NCBI GenBank assembly: GCA_041390825.1
Contig: JAWKPF010000013.1
Coordinates: forward strand, 69,248 to 133,247
Direction: 5' to 3'
Source: Thermomicrobiales bacterium
GTDB taxonomy: Bacteria > Chloroflexota > Chloroflexia > Thermomicrobiales > UBA6265
Length of the DNA stretch: 64,000 nucleotides
How positions within the stretch are numbered: the stretch's first letter is position 1; every line of letters begins with the position of its first letter. Of the stretch, positions 17,743-27,208 are shown one piece after another. The translations under genes and the position numbers were made by a program. The notes under the pieces are model-generated. The model ran no database searches. It saw nothing but the letters and a program-made list of their open reading frames with translations, and was not told the origin of the DNA.

Positions 17743-18749
17743 ATGGCGGTAACGATTCGGGATGTGGCGAAGTTGGCCGGGGTGTCGCCGATGACGGTGT
17801 CGCGCGTCATCAACGGCAGTCCGAAGGTGACGCCGGAAACCCGGGAGCGCGTTCAATCCGCGATCGCCGAACTGCATTACGTGCCGAACACGCTGGCGCG
17901 CGGTTTGACGCAGCAGCGCAGCGGGACGATTGGGATGGTGGTTCCCGATCTGGGAGACCCGTTTTTCACCCTGGTGCTGCGTGGGGCGGAACGAGTGGCA
18001 CGGGCGGCGGGGTATCGGGTGATCGTCTGCAATACGCAGAGCGACGCTGAGCTGGAAGCAGCCTATGTGGACGATCTGATCGCGCATCAGGCGGACGGGG
18101 TGATTCTGGCGCCAGTGGACAATGGGTCGGTGACGGTGGTCGATTGGATGGTGACGCGCGAACTGCCGCATGTGTTGCTGGACCGCTCGATTCCCGGGGT
18201 GCAGGCGGATCTGGTGCAGGGGGATAGCGTGGGCGGCGCGCGTTTGCTGGTGGATCACCTGGTGGCGAATGGACACCGTCGGATTGGGCATGTGACTGAG
18301 TCGCAGAGCGTTTCGACGGCGCGGGACCGGTTTCAGGGGTATCGGGAGGCGTTGGCGGCGAACGGGATTCCCTTCGACCCGAAACTGGTGACCGAGGGGA
18401 GCGGCGCGACGATCGAAGGGGCACGGGGCGCGACGGAGGAACTGCTGGGGCGGGGGTGGATTTCACGGCGATTCTGGCGGTGAACAATCTGTCGGCGGTG
18501 GGGGTGGTGCTGGCATTGCGGGAAGCGGGGTTGAAGGTGCCGGGGGATATCGCCGTGGCGTGTTTCGACGATATCGAGCTGGCGGCGTATCTCTGTCCGT
18601 TCCTGACGGTGCTGGCGCAGCCGGCGACGACGTATGGGGCGATTGCGACGGAGTTGCTCATCGGGCGCATCCAGGGGACGGCGCCGGATGAACGGCAGGT
18701 GATGGTGCTGGAGGGGGAGCTGATCGTGCGGGAGTCGACGGCGGGATAG
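17743..18749 (+). pseudogene. LacI-family transcriptional regulator, broken by a frameshift
   Basis: The N-terminal DNA-binding domain is intact (TIRDVAKLAGVSPMTVSRVI, with hinge helix YVPNTLARGL), followed by the periplasmic-binding-protein-like sensor domain. At 18452-18456 a run of five G puts the frame out: the first frame ends at 18483, and the rest of the sensor domain (FTAILAVNNLSAVGVVLALR, then PGDIAVACFDDIELAAYL) continues in the next frame to 18749. One additional G would restore about 335 residues, the usual length. GAGGA precedes the ATG at 17743. Either a homopolymer assembly error or recent inactivation. Such proteins usually repress sugar-use genes; none is adjacent. Confidence 0.85.
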
Positions 18750-18759
18750 GGGGACGGAA

Positions 18760-18818
18760 GCAGGCGGCAGGCAGCAGGCGGCAGGCAGCAGGCGGCAGGC
18801 AGCAGGCAGCAGGCAGCA
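18760..18818. repeat. Heptanucleotide array GCAGGCR
   Basis: Eight tandem heptamers alternating GCAGGCG and GCAGGCA start 11 bases after the stop of the LacI-like gene. Same seven-base period as the arrays at 10076, 30198, 41261 and 42849. Confidence 0.85.
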
Positions 18819-18863
18819 AGACGAGACTGGTTGGGTCGATGATCGGTGCGGGGGACGACGAAC

Positions 18864-18960
18864 CGTCATCCTGAGCTTGTCGAAGGATCTCGCTGGAGTT
18901 GCAGATTGCGTGATTGCTGGAGGAGTGAGTTTCGGGCAACGAGAGGTCCCCGTTCGGCTG
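18864..18960. repeat. Dispersed CATCCTGAGC/GAAGGATCT-type repeat
   Basis: The sequence CGTCATCCTGAGCTTGTCGA and the GGATCTCGC after it match in reverse the block at 20619-20646. TCGGGCAACGAGAG near 18934 recurs at 20605. Non-coding, between the LacI-like and ClC-like genes. Confidence 0.5.
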
Positions 18961-19159
18961 CGCTCAGGGCAGGCTCTCCACTTCGGTCGGGGCGACGGGG
19001 TAGTTGTTGACGGGGGGCGGGTGGGTGCGTAGTATGCGGAGAGACAAGGCAAGACTGGCGATGGGGTTCGCCATCGAGCGCACTTTGGTGCTGATGACTC
19101 CTAGCGCGTATGCGCCGGGTTTGGCATGCCTGCTCCGGAACGTCTGGAGAGGTGCGCCG

Positions 19160-20483
19160 GTGTCGAAGCTCGATGGCAGATGGTTCTTTGTTGCGTCGGG
19201 GTTGGGTGCGGTCGTTGGGATCGCCAGCGGGCTGGCGAGCGCGTTTTTCCTGATTGCGCTGAACTGGGCGACCGATGAGCAAACCAACAATCCCTGGTTG
19301 CTCTATCTGCTGCCGTTTGCCGGGATTCTGATTGCCTGGGCATATGCCGGATGGGGCAAATCGGCCGCAGGCGGGAACAATCTGCTGCTGGACCAACTGC
19401 ACGAGGCGGGCGATTCGAACCGGGTGCCGTTGCGCATGTTTCCGCTGGTGCTGAGCGCGACGATTCTGACGCATCTCTTCGGCGGATCGGCCGGACGCGA
19501 AGGGACCGCCGTACAGATGGGCGGGGCGATTGCAGGTTGGATGTCGCGCGTGCTGCATATGACGAATCGGCATCTGCGGGTGATGTTGATGTGCGGGATC
19601 AGCGGCGGATTCTCCGGTGTGTTCGGCACGCCATTGGCCGGTACGGTGTTTGCCATGGAAGTGGTGGCGATGGGCGGGATGCGTTACGAGGCGCTCATCC
19701 CCTGCCTGATCGCGGCGGTGGTGGCGGATCTGGCAGTGCGTGCGGTGGGCGTGGAGCACATTGCCTATGCGGTGACTTCTGGCTTCCCGGAGATTTCCGC
19801 GCAGACGGCAGGATTGGTGGTGGTGGCGGGAATCATGTTCGGGTTGAGCGAGCCTGGTCTTTGCCGAGGCGACGGTAGCGGTGGAGCAACTCTCCAAACG
19901 GTTCGTGCCGATCCCGACGTTGCGAACCTTTCTGGGCGGCATTCTGGTCATTCTGATCACGCTGGCCTATGGCACGCGGGCGTACAACGGGTTGAGCCTG
20001 CCGCTCTTGACCGATTGTTTCACGGGGCAACCGGTGCCAGCGCTGGCGTTCCTGTTCAAACTGATTCTGACGGCGGTGACGTTGGGGGTGGGATTCAAGG
20101 GGGGCGAGGTGACACCGCTGTTCGTGATCGGCGCGACGTTGGGAGTGACGCTTTCGGGACCGCTGGGACTGGAACCAGATTTTCTGGCGGCGTTGGGCTT
20201 CGTGGCGGTCTTTGCGGCGGCGGCAAATACACCAATCGCCTGCGTGATCATGGGCGCGGAACTCTTTGGGGGATCGGGAATCGTCTTCTTCGGGATCGCG
20301 GTGTTCGTGGCGTACACGATTTCTGGAGACCGGGGGATCTATCACGCGCAGCGCATCGTGACGGGCAAGCATATGCGGCTCGAAAGCGCCACCATAGGCG
20401 GGTCGCTGGCGGAGGCTCGGGCGGCGCGGGCGCCGTTGGTGGAGCAGTTCGAGCGGTGGTGGGATCGGGGTGCGGGGACCTGA
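19160..20483 (+). pseudogene. ClC-family voltage-gated chloride channel/transporter, frameshifted
   Basis: The first frame (GTG at 19160 with GGAGAGG upstream, to about 19857) encodes the ClC core: GGSAGREGTAVQMGG and SGGFSGVFGTPLAGTVFAMEV match the conserved anion-selectivity regions (GSGIP-like and GxFxP-like blocks). One surplus base near 19842-19857 shifts the frame. The remainder (VAVEQLSKRFVPIPTLRTFL, GFKGGEVTPLFVIGATLG, AAAANTPIACVIMGAELFGG) continues to 20483. The joined protein would be about 440 residues, normal for bacterial ClC. As with the LacI-like gene 1.4 kb upstream, either sequence error or real inactivation is possible. Confidence 0.85.
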
Positions 20484-20534
20484 GATGGCATTCGATTGGA
20501 CATTCGGGGGCCAACTACCGTCGCTCCGTTTTGT

Positions 20535-20747
20535 CCCACCGTTGAAACGCTGGGCTGAGACGTCTTTCGTTGTGCGCACCTCGGTTTCCAGTCTGAGCGT
20601 GGAGTTCGGGCAACGAGAGATCCTTCGCTGCGGCTCAGGATGACGGGCGCAGTCACCCGGATTCGGCATGCGGCAGTCGTCAGGGGTACGCGATCATGGA
20701 AATGAGAGGACACGGAGGTCTTTCACTCCGGCCTCAGGACCCCGGGC
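20535..20747. repeat. Repeat-filled gap: REP-like hairpin, dispersed repeat, heptad array
   Basis: In order, the gap holds copy 2 of the REP-like hairpin (20535-20554), a copy of the GAAGGATC/TCAGGATGACGGG family in reverse (20619-20646), and a heptanucleotide array from about 20729 (GGCCTCA, GGACCCC, GGGCTCA, GGACCCC) that includes the stop codon of the histidine phosphatase gene. No gene is present. Confidence 0.6.
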
Positions 20748-21431
20748 TCAGGACCCCAGCGGGACGCCGTGCCAGTCGGTGCAGATGAGCGCGCCATCGA
20801 CGAAGCGGCCGGCGGCGGTGTCGGTGTTGTCGAACATGTGCTGGATGGCGAATTCGGGCGCGATGTTGGCAAACAGTTGGGTGAGGCAGGCGAGGAGCAC
20901 GCCGCCGTGGGCAACGATGACAAGCGTGCCGGGCTGCGCGACGTGGTTGGTGATGATTCGCTGCGAGGCGGGCACGAAACGCTGGAAAACCTGGAGCAGG
21001 CTTTCGCCGCCGTTGGGCGCGGCTGCTTCGTAGTCACCTGCCTGCCATCGGCCCATGACCGAGCGCACCGCCCCTTCCTCGATCATGCCCATGCTGTATT
21101 CGGGGTCGATAAAGGCGATTTCGACGAGGTCGTCGTCGAGCTGAATCTGCAACGCGTGTGGCAGAGCGATGGCGGTGGCGGTCTGGATGCAGCGGGTGCG
21201 GGTGCTGGTGTAGACGGCGATGAGGTTGGTATCGGCCAATCTGGTCCCGATTGCTGTTGCCTGTTCCATGCCTTTACGAGTCAGGGGATAGGTGACGCCG
21301 CTGTCGGGTGGCAGGGCATGCCGGGGGATTTCCAGTTCCGGCATGATGTTGATCTGTGATTCGGCATGTCGCACGAAGAGGACGCGGAAGTCGGGGTGCG
21401 GATCGATGCCATGCCAGAGATTGGGGATCAT
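20748..21431 (-). CDS. Histidine phosphatase family protein (phosphoglycerate-mutase-like)
   Basis: This 227-residue protein of the histidine phosphatase superfamily carries the catalytic signature VRHAES near residue 20. A second conserved His lies in VIVAHGGVL, and the acid residue is in DLVEIAF. These enzymes remove phosphate from small metabolites or sugar phosphates through a phosphohistidine; the true substrate is not evident. The start at 21431 has GGAG 6 bases upstream. The last codons and the stop lie inside a heptanucleotide array. The upstream neighbour on the same strand (21511-22185) ends 79 bases away. Confidence 0.88.
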   Translation of the reverse strand: MIPNLWHGIDPHPDFRVLFVRHAESQINIMPELEIPRHALPPDSGVTYPLTRKGMEQATAIGTRLADTNLIAVYTSTRTRCIQTATAIALPHALQIQLDDDLVEIAFIDPEYSMGMIEEGAVRSVMGRWQAGDYEAAAPNGGESLLQVFQRFVPASQRIITNHVAQPGTLVIVAHGGVLLACLTQLFANIAPEFAIQHMFDNTDTAAGRFVDGALICTDWHGVPLGS

Positions 21432-21510
21432 AGGGTGCTCCGATGTTGTCAACAAGCATGCGGCAAGCAGCGCGCGGCTTGCAGAATAGCGCGTTGGCCG
21501 TGGAGGGTGA

Positions 21511-22185
21511 TCATGCTGCAGGACTGGCGGCTGTGGTTGGGGTTGCCGGGACCGGGGTGTTGGTCGGGACGCGGGTAGGCGTGCGCGTGGGCTCGGATGT
21601 TCGGGTTGCCGTGGCGGTGTCGAGCACGGGGACGGGTGTTGCCGGGATCGGGGATGCCTCTTCCGTGGCAGGGGTTTCCGTGCGGACTGGGGTGGACGTG
21701 ACGAGCAGATTGGGCGGGATGGTCTCACGCTGATATTCGACGCGCACGTTGCCATCGCCTTCCTGGTTGTAGAGCTCGACCAGGCCAAGGATTTGCAGCA
21801 GGGCGGCGCGGTTGTCGGCGCCTTCGGGGAGCTTGCGGCATTCGCCGTCTTCCAACTCGAGCTGAATGGCGGTGAGCCCTTCCACCGGCTGTTCGGCGTC
21901 GATGAGGACATCGATGCGGCGGACGCCACCGTCGATGATGGTTTGTTGCGCTTCGGCCACCGTGGTATCGAGACAGAGGTTGACTTGCGAGCCACTATCG
22001 CGGTTCGAGAGCCAAACGATCATGAGCAGCAAGAGAAGGGCGATGGCGCCGCCGATGAGGGTGCCGTAGATGAGCACCGGTTTGCCATCGAGACGCCGCT
22101 GCATGGCCGAGAAGGCGCCGTCGTCCTTCGGCATTTCGGTGTCTGCGGGTGTTGTTTGCGGTGCGTCCGGGTCGTTGTCGCTCAC
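21511..22185 (-). CDS. Single-pass membrane protein with Thr/Pro-rich tail
   Basis: This protein of about 224 residues has an acidic cytoplasmic N-terminus, one membrane helix (GTLIGGAIALLLLLMIVWLS) and an outside domain of about 100 residues with one Cys pair region (VNLCLDTTVAEAQQ, LEDGECRKLPEG). It ends in a Thr/Pro tail (TPTRVPTNTPVPATPT) like the stalk of wall-spanning proteins. A GTG at 22185 is used as the start because the frame upstream runs into the hairpin at 22260; its ribosome site is weak. Function unknown. The tail style matches the large surface protein at 51167. Confidence 0.65.
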   Translation of the reverse strand: MSDNDPDAPQTTPADTEMPKDDGAFSAMQRRLDGKPVLIYGTLIGGAIALLLLLMIVWLSNRDSGSQVNLCLDTTVAEAQQTIIDGGVRRIDVLIDAEQPVEGLTAIQLELEDGECRKLPEGADNRAALLQILGLVELYNQEGDGNVRVEYQRETIPPNLLVTSTPVRTETPATEEASPIPATPVPVLDTATATRTSEPTRTPTRVPTNTPVPATPTTAASPAA

Positions 22186-22259
22186 GAGGGAAAGGATCGC
22201 ACGGAATGGGTTCCAGGAGCGAGAGACCGCAAAGGAAATGGATCGGCGCTGGATCAAAC

Positions 22260-22288
22260 GAAGACGCCCTCGCGGGAGGGCGTCTTCG
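22260..22288. terminator. Perfect hairpin, probable terminator
   Basis: GAAGACGCCCTC and GAGGGCGTCTTC form a 12-bp perfect stem around GCG. It is the second of two hairpins between minus-strand genes ending at 22440 and starting at 22185. No clear T-run. Confidence 0.55.
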
Positions 22289-22392
22289 CCAGATCAAGAA
22301 GCGATTGCGACCCCCAGCCGGGTGCAATCTGGGCGCCTCTTCGGCGCATCGGGGTAGGCGTTGGTTGGGGTCCGCCGAGTGATGGGCAGACA

Positions 22393-22425
22393 TGCGCCGG
22401 AGCGGGAGATGCCCGCTCCGGCGCA
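22393..22425 (-). terminator. Terminator-like hairpin after the SnoaL-cupredoxin gene
   Basis: TGCGCCGGAGCGGG and CCCGCTCCGGCGCA form a 14-bp perfect stem 15 bases beyond the stop codon at 22440. It lacks a strong T-run, so termination might need Rho or it may serve as a 3' stabiliser. Confidence 0.6.
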
Positions 22426-22439
22426 GAGAGTGTAGCCGA

Positions 22440-23471
22440 TTACGCGGCCGGCGCGACGATATTGAACTGCTGAACCATGCCGTGGGCCGCATGCGGGGCG
22501 CCATCCGGGCTGGGGTAGAAGCAGAGCAAGGTATAGGCGCCGGGCTCGAGACCGATGAGCGTCAGGTCGGCCGACCCACCCGGCTCGATGTCGAAGACAC
22601 CACCCACGAAGGTGACCTGGGACATGTCGACTGAGCCGTCCAGCAGCCCCATCGGATCGGCGCCCTCGGGCAGCTGCGCCACGATGGCCTCGTGCGCCTC
22701 TTCGCCGGAGTTGGAGAAGTTGAAGATGATGGCGTCGGTCTGGACGAAGTCCCAGGAGCCGCTGAAGGACTCGAAGGCGTAGGTGATCCCGCCGGTGGCC
22801 TCATCGGTGGTTTCGGTGATGTTGATGCCATTGACGGCGACAAAGTCGACATCCGGAGTTGGCGGCAGGTCGGCGCGCTCGTCGAGCTTCCAGGCGCCAT
22901 CTTCCTCGATCAGGAACCAGCGCCAGTGGTTGTACCAATGGTCACCGACCATGGCCTGCACATCGGCGGAGACGCGGCCATCGTCCCAGACCATGGCGTT
23001 GTCGACATCCTGCAGGGTGACGACCGGGAAGGGAGAGCCGAGCTCGCCTTCGACCTCGTCATAGCGGGTGGCGTACCCCTGGGAGGCGACGAAGCCATTG
23101 GATTCGAGGGCGACATAGAGGCCGGGATCGCCGGAGGCCTGGCCCTCGTTGTAGCAGGCGAAGTAGTTCTCGACTTCGGCGACGATGGTGGCGGCGGTGG
23201 CGTCATCGGCCGGGGTGCCGGTGACGACTTCTTCGGCTTCGGCGACGGCCATGGGGGTGCCCATGTCCATCCCGGCCATGTCGTCCATGGGGGTGGGGGT
23301 CCCCGGGGGAAGACCGGGGGAAACGCAGGCGACCGCAGCCGCTGGGGAGGCGACCGGAGAGGCGTCTTGCGCGGAGACTGGCGCGAGACTGGCGCTGGTG
23401 ACGAAACCGAGCGCCAGTGCGGCGGCCGCGAGGCGCACGCAGCGGAATGTAGACCGTTTATCCGTGGTCAT
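22440..23471 (-). CDS. Secreted SnoaL-like plus cupredoxin-like protein
   Basis: A Sec-type signal (LAAAALALGFVTSASLAPVSA, cleaved near AQDASP) leads into a Met/Asp-rich linker (MDDMAGMDMGTPMA), which could bind metal. A SnoaL/NTF2-like domain (about 100-210, ending at WYNHWRWFLIEEDGAWKLDE) follows, then a C-terminal cupredoxin-like fold (FNFSNSGEEAHEAIVAQLPE, and GAYTLLCFYPSPDGAPHAAH with His, Cys and His in copper-site positions). GGAGGAGG lies 10 bases before the ATG at 23471. It lies 167 bp downstream of the solute-binding protein gene. A close architectural relative is encoded at 28598-29578. Probably extracellular; function unknown. Confidence 0.72.
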   Translation of the reverse strand: MTTDKRSTFRCVRLAAAALALGFVTSASLAPVSAQDASPVASPAAAVACVSPGLPPGTPTPMDDMAGMDMGTPMAVAEAEEVVTGTPADDATAATIVAEVENYFACYNEGQASGDPGLYVALESNGFVASQGYATRYDEVEGELGSPFPVVTLQDVDNAMVWDDGRVSADVQAMVGDHWYNHWRWFLIEEDGAWKLDERADLPPTPDVDFVAVNGINITETTDEATGGITYAFESFSGSWDFVQTDAIIFNFSNSGEEAHEAIVAQLPEGADPMGLLDGSVDMSQVTFVGGVFDIEPGGSADLTLIGLEPGAYTLLCFYPSPDGAPHAAHGMVQQFNIVAPAA

Positions 23472-23638
23472 GAAACGGAATCCTCCTCCTTCGAACGATT
23501 CTTTCGATCCCCGGCAAGACTGGTCCGCTTTGGAACCCGCTCGCCGGGATTGGGAACATTTGACGACTGCCCGCCAGCGTGGCGGCGCGGCGATGGCGCC
23601 GGGAACGGCGCGATGCTGTTCCCGGCGCCGGAGCGACA

Positions 23639-25504
23639 CTATTGCTCGACGGCGGTCCAGTTCTGGATGTTCCAGTAGTCCGGCTCCCAGCCGCTGGCGC
23701 CGATGTTGTCGACGACGAGCTTGTGCGAGACGGCGCTCTTGGTCGCGGCGCGCGAAACGACCGGGATCAGGACGAAGTCGTTGATCAGCAGGTCGTTCAT
23801 CTGGATGCAGAGCTCGGCAACCTCTTCCATGTCGGTCGAGGCGACGGCCTGCTCGTAGAGCGCATCGTAGTCCGGGTTGACGTAGCGACAGGTGTTGCTA
23901 CCGGTCCACTGGTTGGACTTCTGCGACACATTGCTGTTGTCCGGACCTGCGTAGTAGGTGAGCATGTAGGTCAGGGGGACCGGCGACGTGGGGCCGTCGG
24001 TGAACATATCCATGTCGCGATAGTTGTGATAGAAGGTCTGATCGTTGCCCGGGGAGCTGGAGAAGAAGATGTCTGCAGTCACCTGGCCCAGCTGGACCTT
24101 GATGCCGATCTTTTCCCAGTTGTCCTTGTTGACGGCCTGGGTCTTCTGGCGCACCGAGTTGATCGAGGTGAAGTAGGAAATCGAGAGTTCTTTGCCGTCC
24201 TTCTTGCGAACGTCGCCATCGAGCACCCAGCCAGCTTCGTCGAGCACGGCTGCGGCCTGGTCCAGATCGAACGTCCAGGCGGTGTTGGGGGATTCCATGG
24301 CGGCCAGGCCGGTCAGGTAGTTCTGGCCCGGCGGCTCCTGCTCGCCACCCAGGTAGAACTGATTGGCGATGGAGTCACGGTCGGTGGCCAGGGAGAAGGC
24401 CTGGCGGACCGCAACGTCGGTGAAGAACGGGTTCGGCGCCTGGAGGCTGGAGCGCTCGCCATCGACCTCGGTGTTCGGGTCGGAGAAGTTGAAGTTGATG
24501 CGCTCGACATTGGTTGGCGGGGCCGCGATGACGGTGCCCTTGCCACCCGATTCCTCGAGCTGCTTGAGAATCTGCGGCTCGACCTGCATGTTCCAGGCGT
24601 AGTCCCAGTCGCCAGTCTGGAGCACAGCCTGCGCGGCCGAAGACGCCTCGCCGCCACCCTTCACGTTGATGGACGAGAAGTACGGCTTGTTGGGCTCGCG
24701 GTAGTGCTCGTTGATGACGTAGATGACCTGGTCGTTCTCCTTGAAGGAATCGACCTTGTAGGCGGCAGTGCCGATTGGGTTGGTGAGGAAGGCTTCAGCC
24801 GCGGCGGCCGGATCATCGCCGCCCAGAATGTGCTGCGGGATGATGGCGCCGAAGGTGCAGCCGGCAAACGGAACGAACCACGAGATCGAGGGTTCGGAAA
24901 GCGTGATGACTGCCTGGAGATCCGAGGTCGCTTCGATCGACGCGACTGGGGCCCAGACCGATGCGCTGGTGGAAGCATTGGCGGGATCGGTGATCCACTG
25001 CCAGGTGAAGACGATGTCGTTGGCGGTTACCGGCTCGCCGTCGCTCCAGAGGAGACCTTCCTGCAGGTTGACGGTGATGGTGGTGAGATCCTCCGAGAGG
25101 AGACCGTTCTCCAGCGAGGGAACTTCGGTGGCGAGGTTGGGGATGATGGTGCCATCCGGCGCGTAGGAGAAGAGGCCCTCGAGCACGATCGAGGAGGCCA
25201 GGAAGTCCTTGGTGCCGGTGCCCTTGTGCGCAAAGGCAATCGAAGGGGCTTGCCACTGGAGAATCTTGAGCTCGCCGCCGGCGCCGCGGGTTTGGCCCTC
25301 GGTGCCCACGGCTGGGCGGGTGGAGGCGTCGGTATTGGTGTCTTGCGCGGCGACGCCTTCGATTTTCATGGAATTGAGCACGAAGAGCGTGATTGGCAAG
25401 CCGACGCCGAGGGCGGTTGCCCGGGCGATGAACTCGCGGCGGGTGATCCGGCCCGATTTGAGATCCTGATAGGTCGACCAGAATGGTCCTTCACGTTGCG
25501 GCAC
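23639..25504 (-). CDS. ABC transporter solute-binding protein, family 5
   Basis: This 621-residue paralogue of the protein at 4490 has the same N-terminal style: a short cytoplasmic head (GPFWSTYQDLKSGR), twin-arginine ITRREFIARATALGVG, and a hydrophobic stretch. Family marks include GLLWSDGEPVTANDIVFTWQ, NPIGTAAYKVDSF, AVRQAFSLATDRDSIA and VLDEAGWVLDGD. The start is a GTG at 25504 with AAGGAG 9 bases upstream. No transporter subunits adjoin it. The SnoaL-cupredoxin gene follows on the same strand. The ligand is likely an oligopeptide or similar, judged only from family membership. Confidence 0.9.
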   Translation of the reverse strand: MPQREGPFWSTYQDLKSGRITRREFIARATALGVGLPITLFVLNSMKIEGVAAQDTNTDASTRPAVGTEGQTRGAGGELKILQWQAPSIAFAHKGTGTKDFLASSIVLEGLFSYAPDGTIIPNLATEVPSLENGLLSEDLTTITVNLQEGLLWSDGEPVTANDIVFTWQWITDPANASTSASVWAPVASIEATSDLQAVITLSEPSISWFVPFAGCTFGAIIPQHILGGDDPAAAAEAFLTNPIGTAAYKVDSFKENDQVIYVINEHYREPNKPYFSSINVKGGGEASSAAQAVLQTGDWDYAWNMQVEPQILKQLEESGGKGTVIAAPPTNVERINFNFSDPNTEVDGERSSLQAPNPFFTDVAVRQAFSLATDRDSIANQFYLGGEQEPPGQNYLTGLAAMESPNTAWTFDLDQAAAVLDEAGWVLDGDVRKKDGKELSISYFTSINSVRQKTQAVNKDNWEKIGIKVQLGQVTADIFFSSSPGNDQTFYHNYRDMDMFTDGPTSPVPLTYMLTYYAGPDNSNVSQKSNQWTGSNTCRYVNPDYDALYEQAVASTDMEEVAELCIQMNDLLINDFVLIPVVSRAATKSAVSHKLVVDNIGASGWEPDYWNIQNWTAVEQ

Positions 25505-25938
25505 GATTGCGACTCCTTACTACGAACTACGATGCCGGCCACTTCCTGACAGCGATCGGCGATCTACCCAAACGAACGAACAACGTGGCTTCCGGAGCAC
25601 GCCATTGACACAACGCTGTCGGAATGCATGCGGGAACGCGCGCCGGGGCGGCGCGATCGATCAACGATCAAGTTTGTACCCTGACGATGTTCCCCAACAT
25701 TCCACCCGAAATCACGACGCCTTCGACGATAGCAACATCGATGCGCGAACGCAACTCCTCAGCAAGGTCTTTTCCGCACTCTGAAACTCATCGGAAATAG
25801 TACCCGAGGCTCCGGCATCCGTCACATGTTGGCAGTCCTGGCGTCCCTGATTTCACGAAACATTCAGGTCTGCGGGCGAAATGCGGGCGATCGTGCAGTT
25901 GCGGACGCTGTCACACATTTCGCGGATACAGCGTTCTC
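25505..25938. other. Gap between divergent genes
   Basis: This 430-bp stretch is of lower GC than its surroundings and must hold the promoters of the divergent solute-binding and LuxR-type genes. I see no convincing -35/-10 pair and no coding potential. Confidence 0.4.
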
Positions 25939-26976
25939 TTGCTATCGGGTATTCGCGCGCGCATTCCAGGCGGGGAGCGTGCTCGTCCGAGCGGTCGAGC
26001 GGTGGACACCGTTGCCATGGCAGCCCTGCTCGCAACCTGGGCTGCAACTTCCGAAGGGGTTTCGATCGCGCTGGAGGCGTTGGCCGTCTTGCGGATGATC
26101 GGTGACGGGCGTGTGCCGGTCGATGTCTTGATGCTCCCGATGATCGACGATTCTGCCCTTCGCGGAGAAGTCCACGCAGCATCGGAACAGCTATCGCTCG
26201 GCGATGGCGTGGATGCGAACGACCTTTTTCGCATGGGGAGCATTCTGACGATTCTTGGTGGCGTGGAACTGGCGCAGGGCAACCTGGCACGAGCACAGTC
26301 GGCCGTGGATGCGGCGCAATCGATCTTTTCTCGGGTAGGCGATCGCCGTTGCGAGGGGATGAGCCATTGGTATCGGGCTGTCATCGCCACGGCTGGGCAC
26401 GAGCCTCGAACCGCCGCCGCTGCCTATCGGGAGAGTTTGCTGGCGTTTCTGGATGTTGGAGCAACAACGGCAGTGCACAAGCCGCTGCTGGGGCTGGCGG
26501 CTGTTGCCGCCGAGCTCGGCCAGGCGGAGATTGCCGCGCACCTGCTGGGAATCGTCGATGAGCAGCGGCGACGTCTTGGGAATCGCCTCCTGCCATTCGA
26601 CCTCCTCGCGGAACGGCAGGCGGAAGCGCTGAGCCGACAGTCGCTCGGCGATGTGGCGTTCGTGGCCAGTCGGGCGCTTGGGCAAAGCGCCAGTGCGCCA
26701 GAGTGGATTCAGATGGCCGATGACATCATCGCCGTCGCCGACGCGCGAGGTCCTCGATCTGCCATCGTGCGCGGCGGACGTAGCGATATTCTGACGACAC
26801 GCGAACAGGAAGTTCTCCGTCTCGTCGTCGACGGGCGATCGAATCCCGAGATCGCGGATGCGCTTTGTGTGGGTGTCGGTACTGCAAAGACGCACGTCGC
26901 GCATATCCTGGCCAAGTTCGGGGTATCGACACGAGCCGCAGCCGCCAGCTACGCCATTCGGCAGGGGCTGGTATAG
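25939..26976 (+). CDS. LuxR-family regulator lacking the NTPase domain
   Basis: The C-terminal 65 residues form a clear LuxR helix-turn-helix (TTREQEVLRLVVDGRSNPEI, then TAKTHVAHILAKFGVSTRAA). The rest is TPR-like helical sequence (GVELAQGNLARAQSAVDAAQ, PLLGLAAVAAELGQAEIAAH) equal to the C-terminal part of large NB-ARC-LuxR regulators such as the one at 36393. The P-loop domain expected upstream is missing, and there is no good ribosome site: the frame opens at a TTG at 25939, and an in-frame ATG lies at about 26014. It is therefore either a trimmed regulator or a decayed remnant. It diverges from the solute-binding protein gene. Confidence 0.65.
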   Translation: MLSGIRARIPGGERARPSGRAVDTVAMAALLATWAATSEGVSIALEALAVLRMIGDGRVPVDVLMLPMIDDSALRGEVHAASEQLSLGDGVDANDLFRMGSILTILGGVELAQGNLARAQSAVDAAQSIFSRVGDRRCEGMSHWYRAVIATAGHEPRTAAAAYRESLLAFLDVGATTAVHKPLLGLAAVAAELGQAEIAAHLLGIVDEQRRRLGNRLLPFDLLAERQAEALSRQSLGDVAFVASRALGQSASAPEWIQMADDIIAVADARGPRSAIVRGGRSDILTTREQEVLRLVVDGRSNPEIADALCVGVGTAKTHVAHILAKFGVSTRAAAASYAIRQGLV

Positions 26977-27001
26977 CCGAGTGTTCGTCGATAGCAGATA
27001 A

Positions 27002-27020
27002 CCCCAATCCGCCGTTGGGG
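27002..27020 (+). terminator. Small inverted repeat after the LuxR-type gene
   Basis: CCCCAA and TTGGGG pair around TCCGCCG 25 bases after the stop at 26976. It is a weak hairpin with no T-run, and may be a terminator or part of the operator region of the next gene. Confidence 0.3.
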
Positions 27021-27046
27021 ATACCGCTTCCCGGAGTATCCGCAGC

Positions 27047-27068
27047 TATAATCTGCCAATTGGCAGAT
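27047..27068 (+). promoter_or_regulatory. TATAAT box fused to an 18-bp perfect palindrome
   Basis: TATAAT (27047-27052) overlaps ATCTGCCAATTGGCAGAT (27051-27068), a perfect 18-bp palindrome. This arrangement is what a repressor operator covering a -10 box and start point would look like. No good -35 hexamer is seen 16-18 bases upstream, so the promoter may need an activator or be extended differently. It lies about 140 bases before the DsrE-like gene. Confidence 0.55.
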
Positions 27069-27208
27069 GCGTGATGCGCGTGCACAGGCGCATCATCGGG
27101 GCAATCCGCCCGACAGCATCGGAATCGATCCCAGTCGAAAGGGTGCGCCGCGTCGAGCGGTTGGTCGCAAATGGCGACGCCTCGGTCTTTATCGATGGAG
27201 AACATGCC

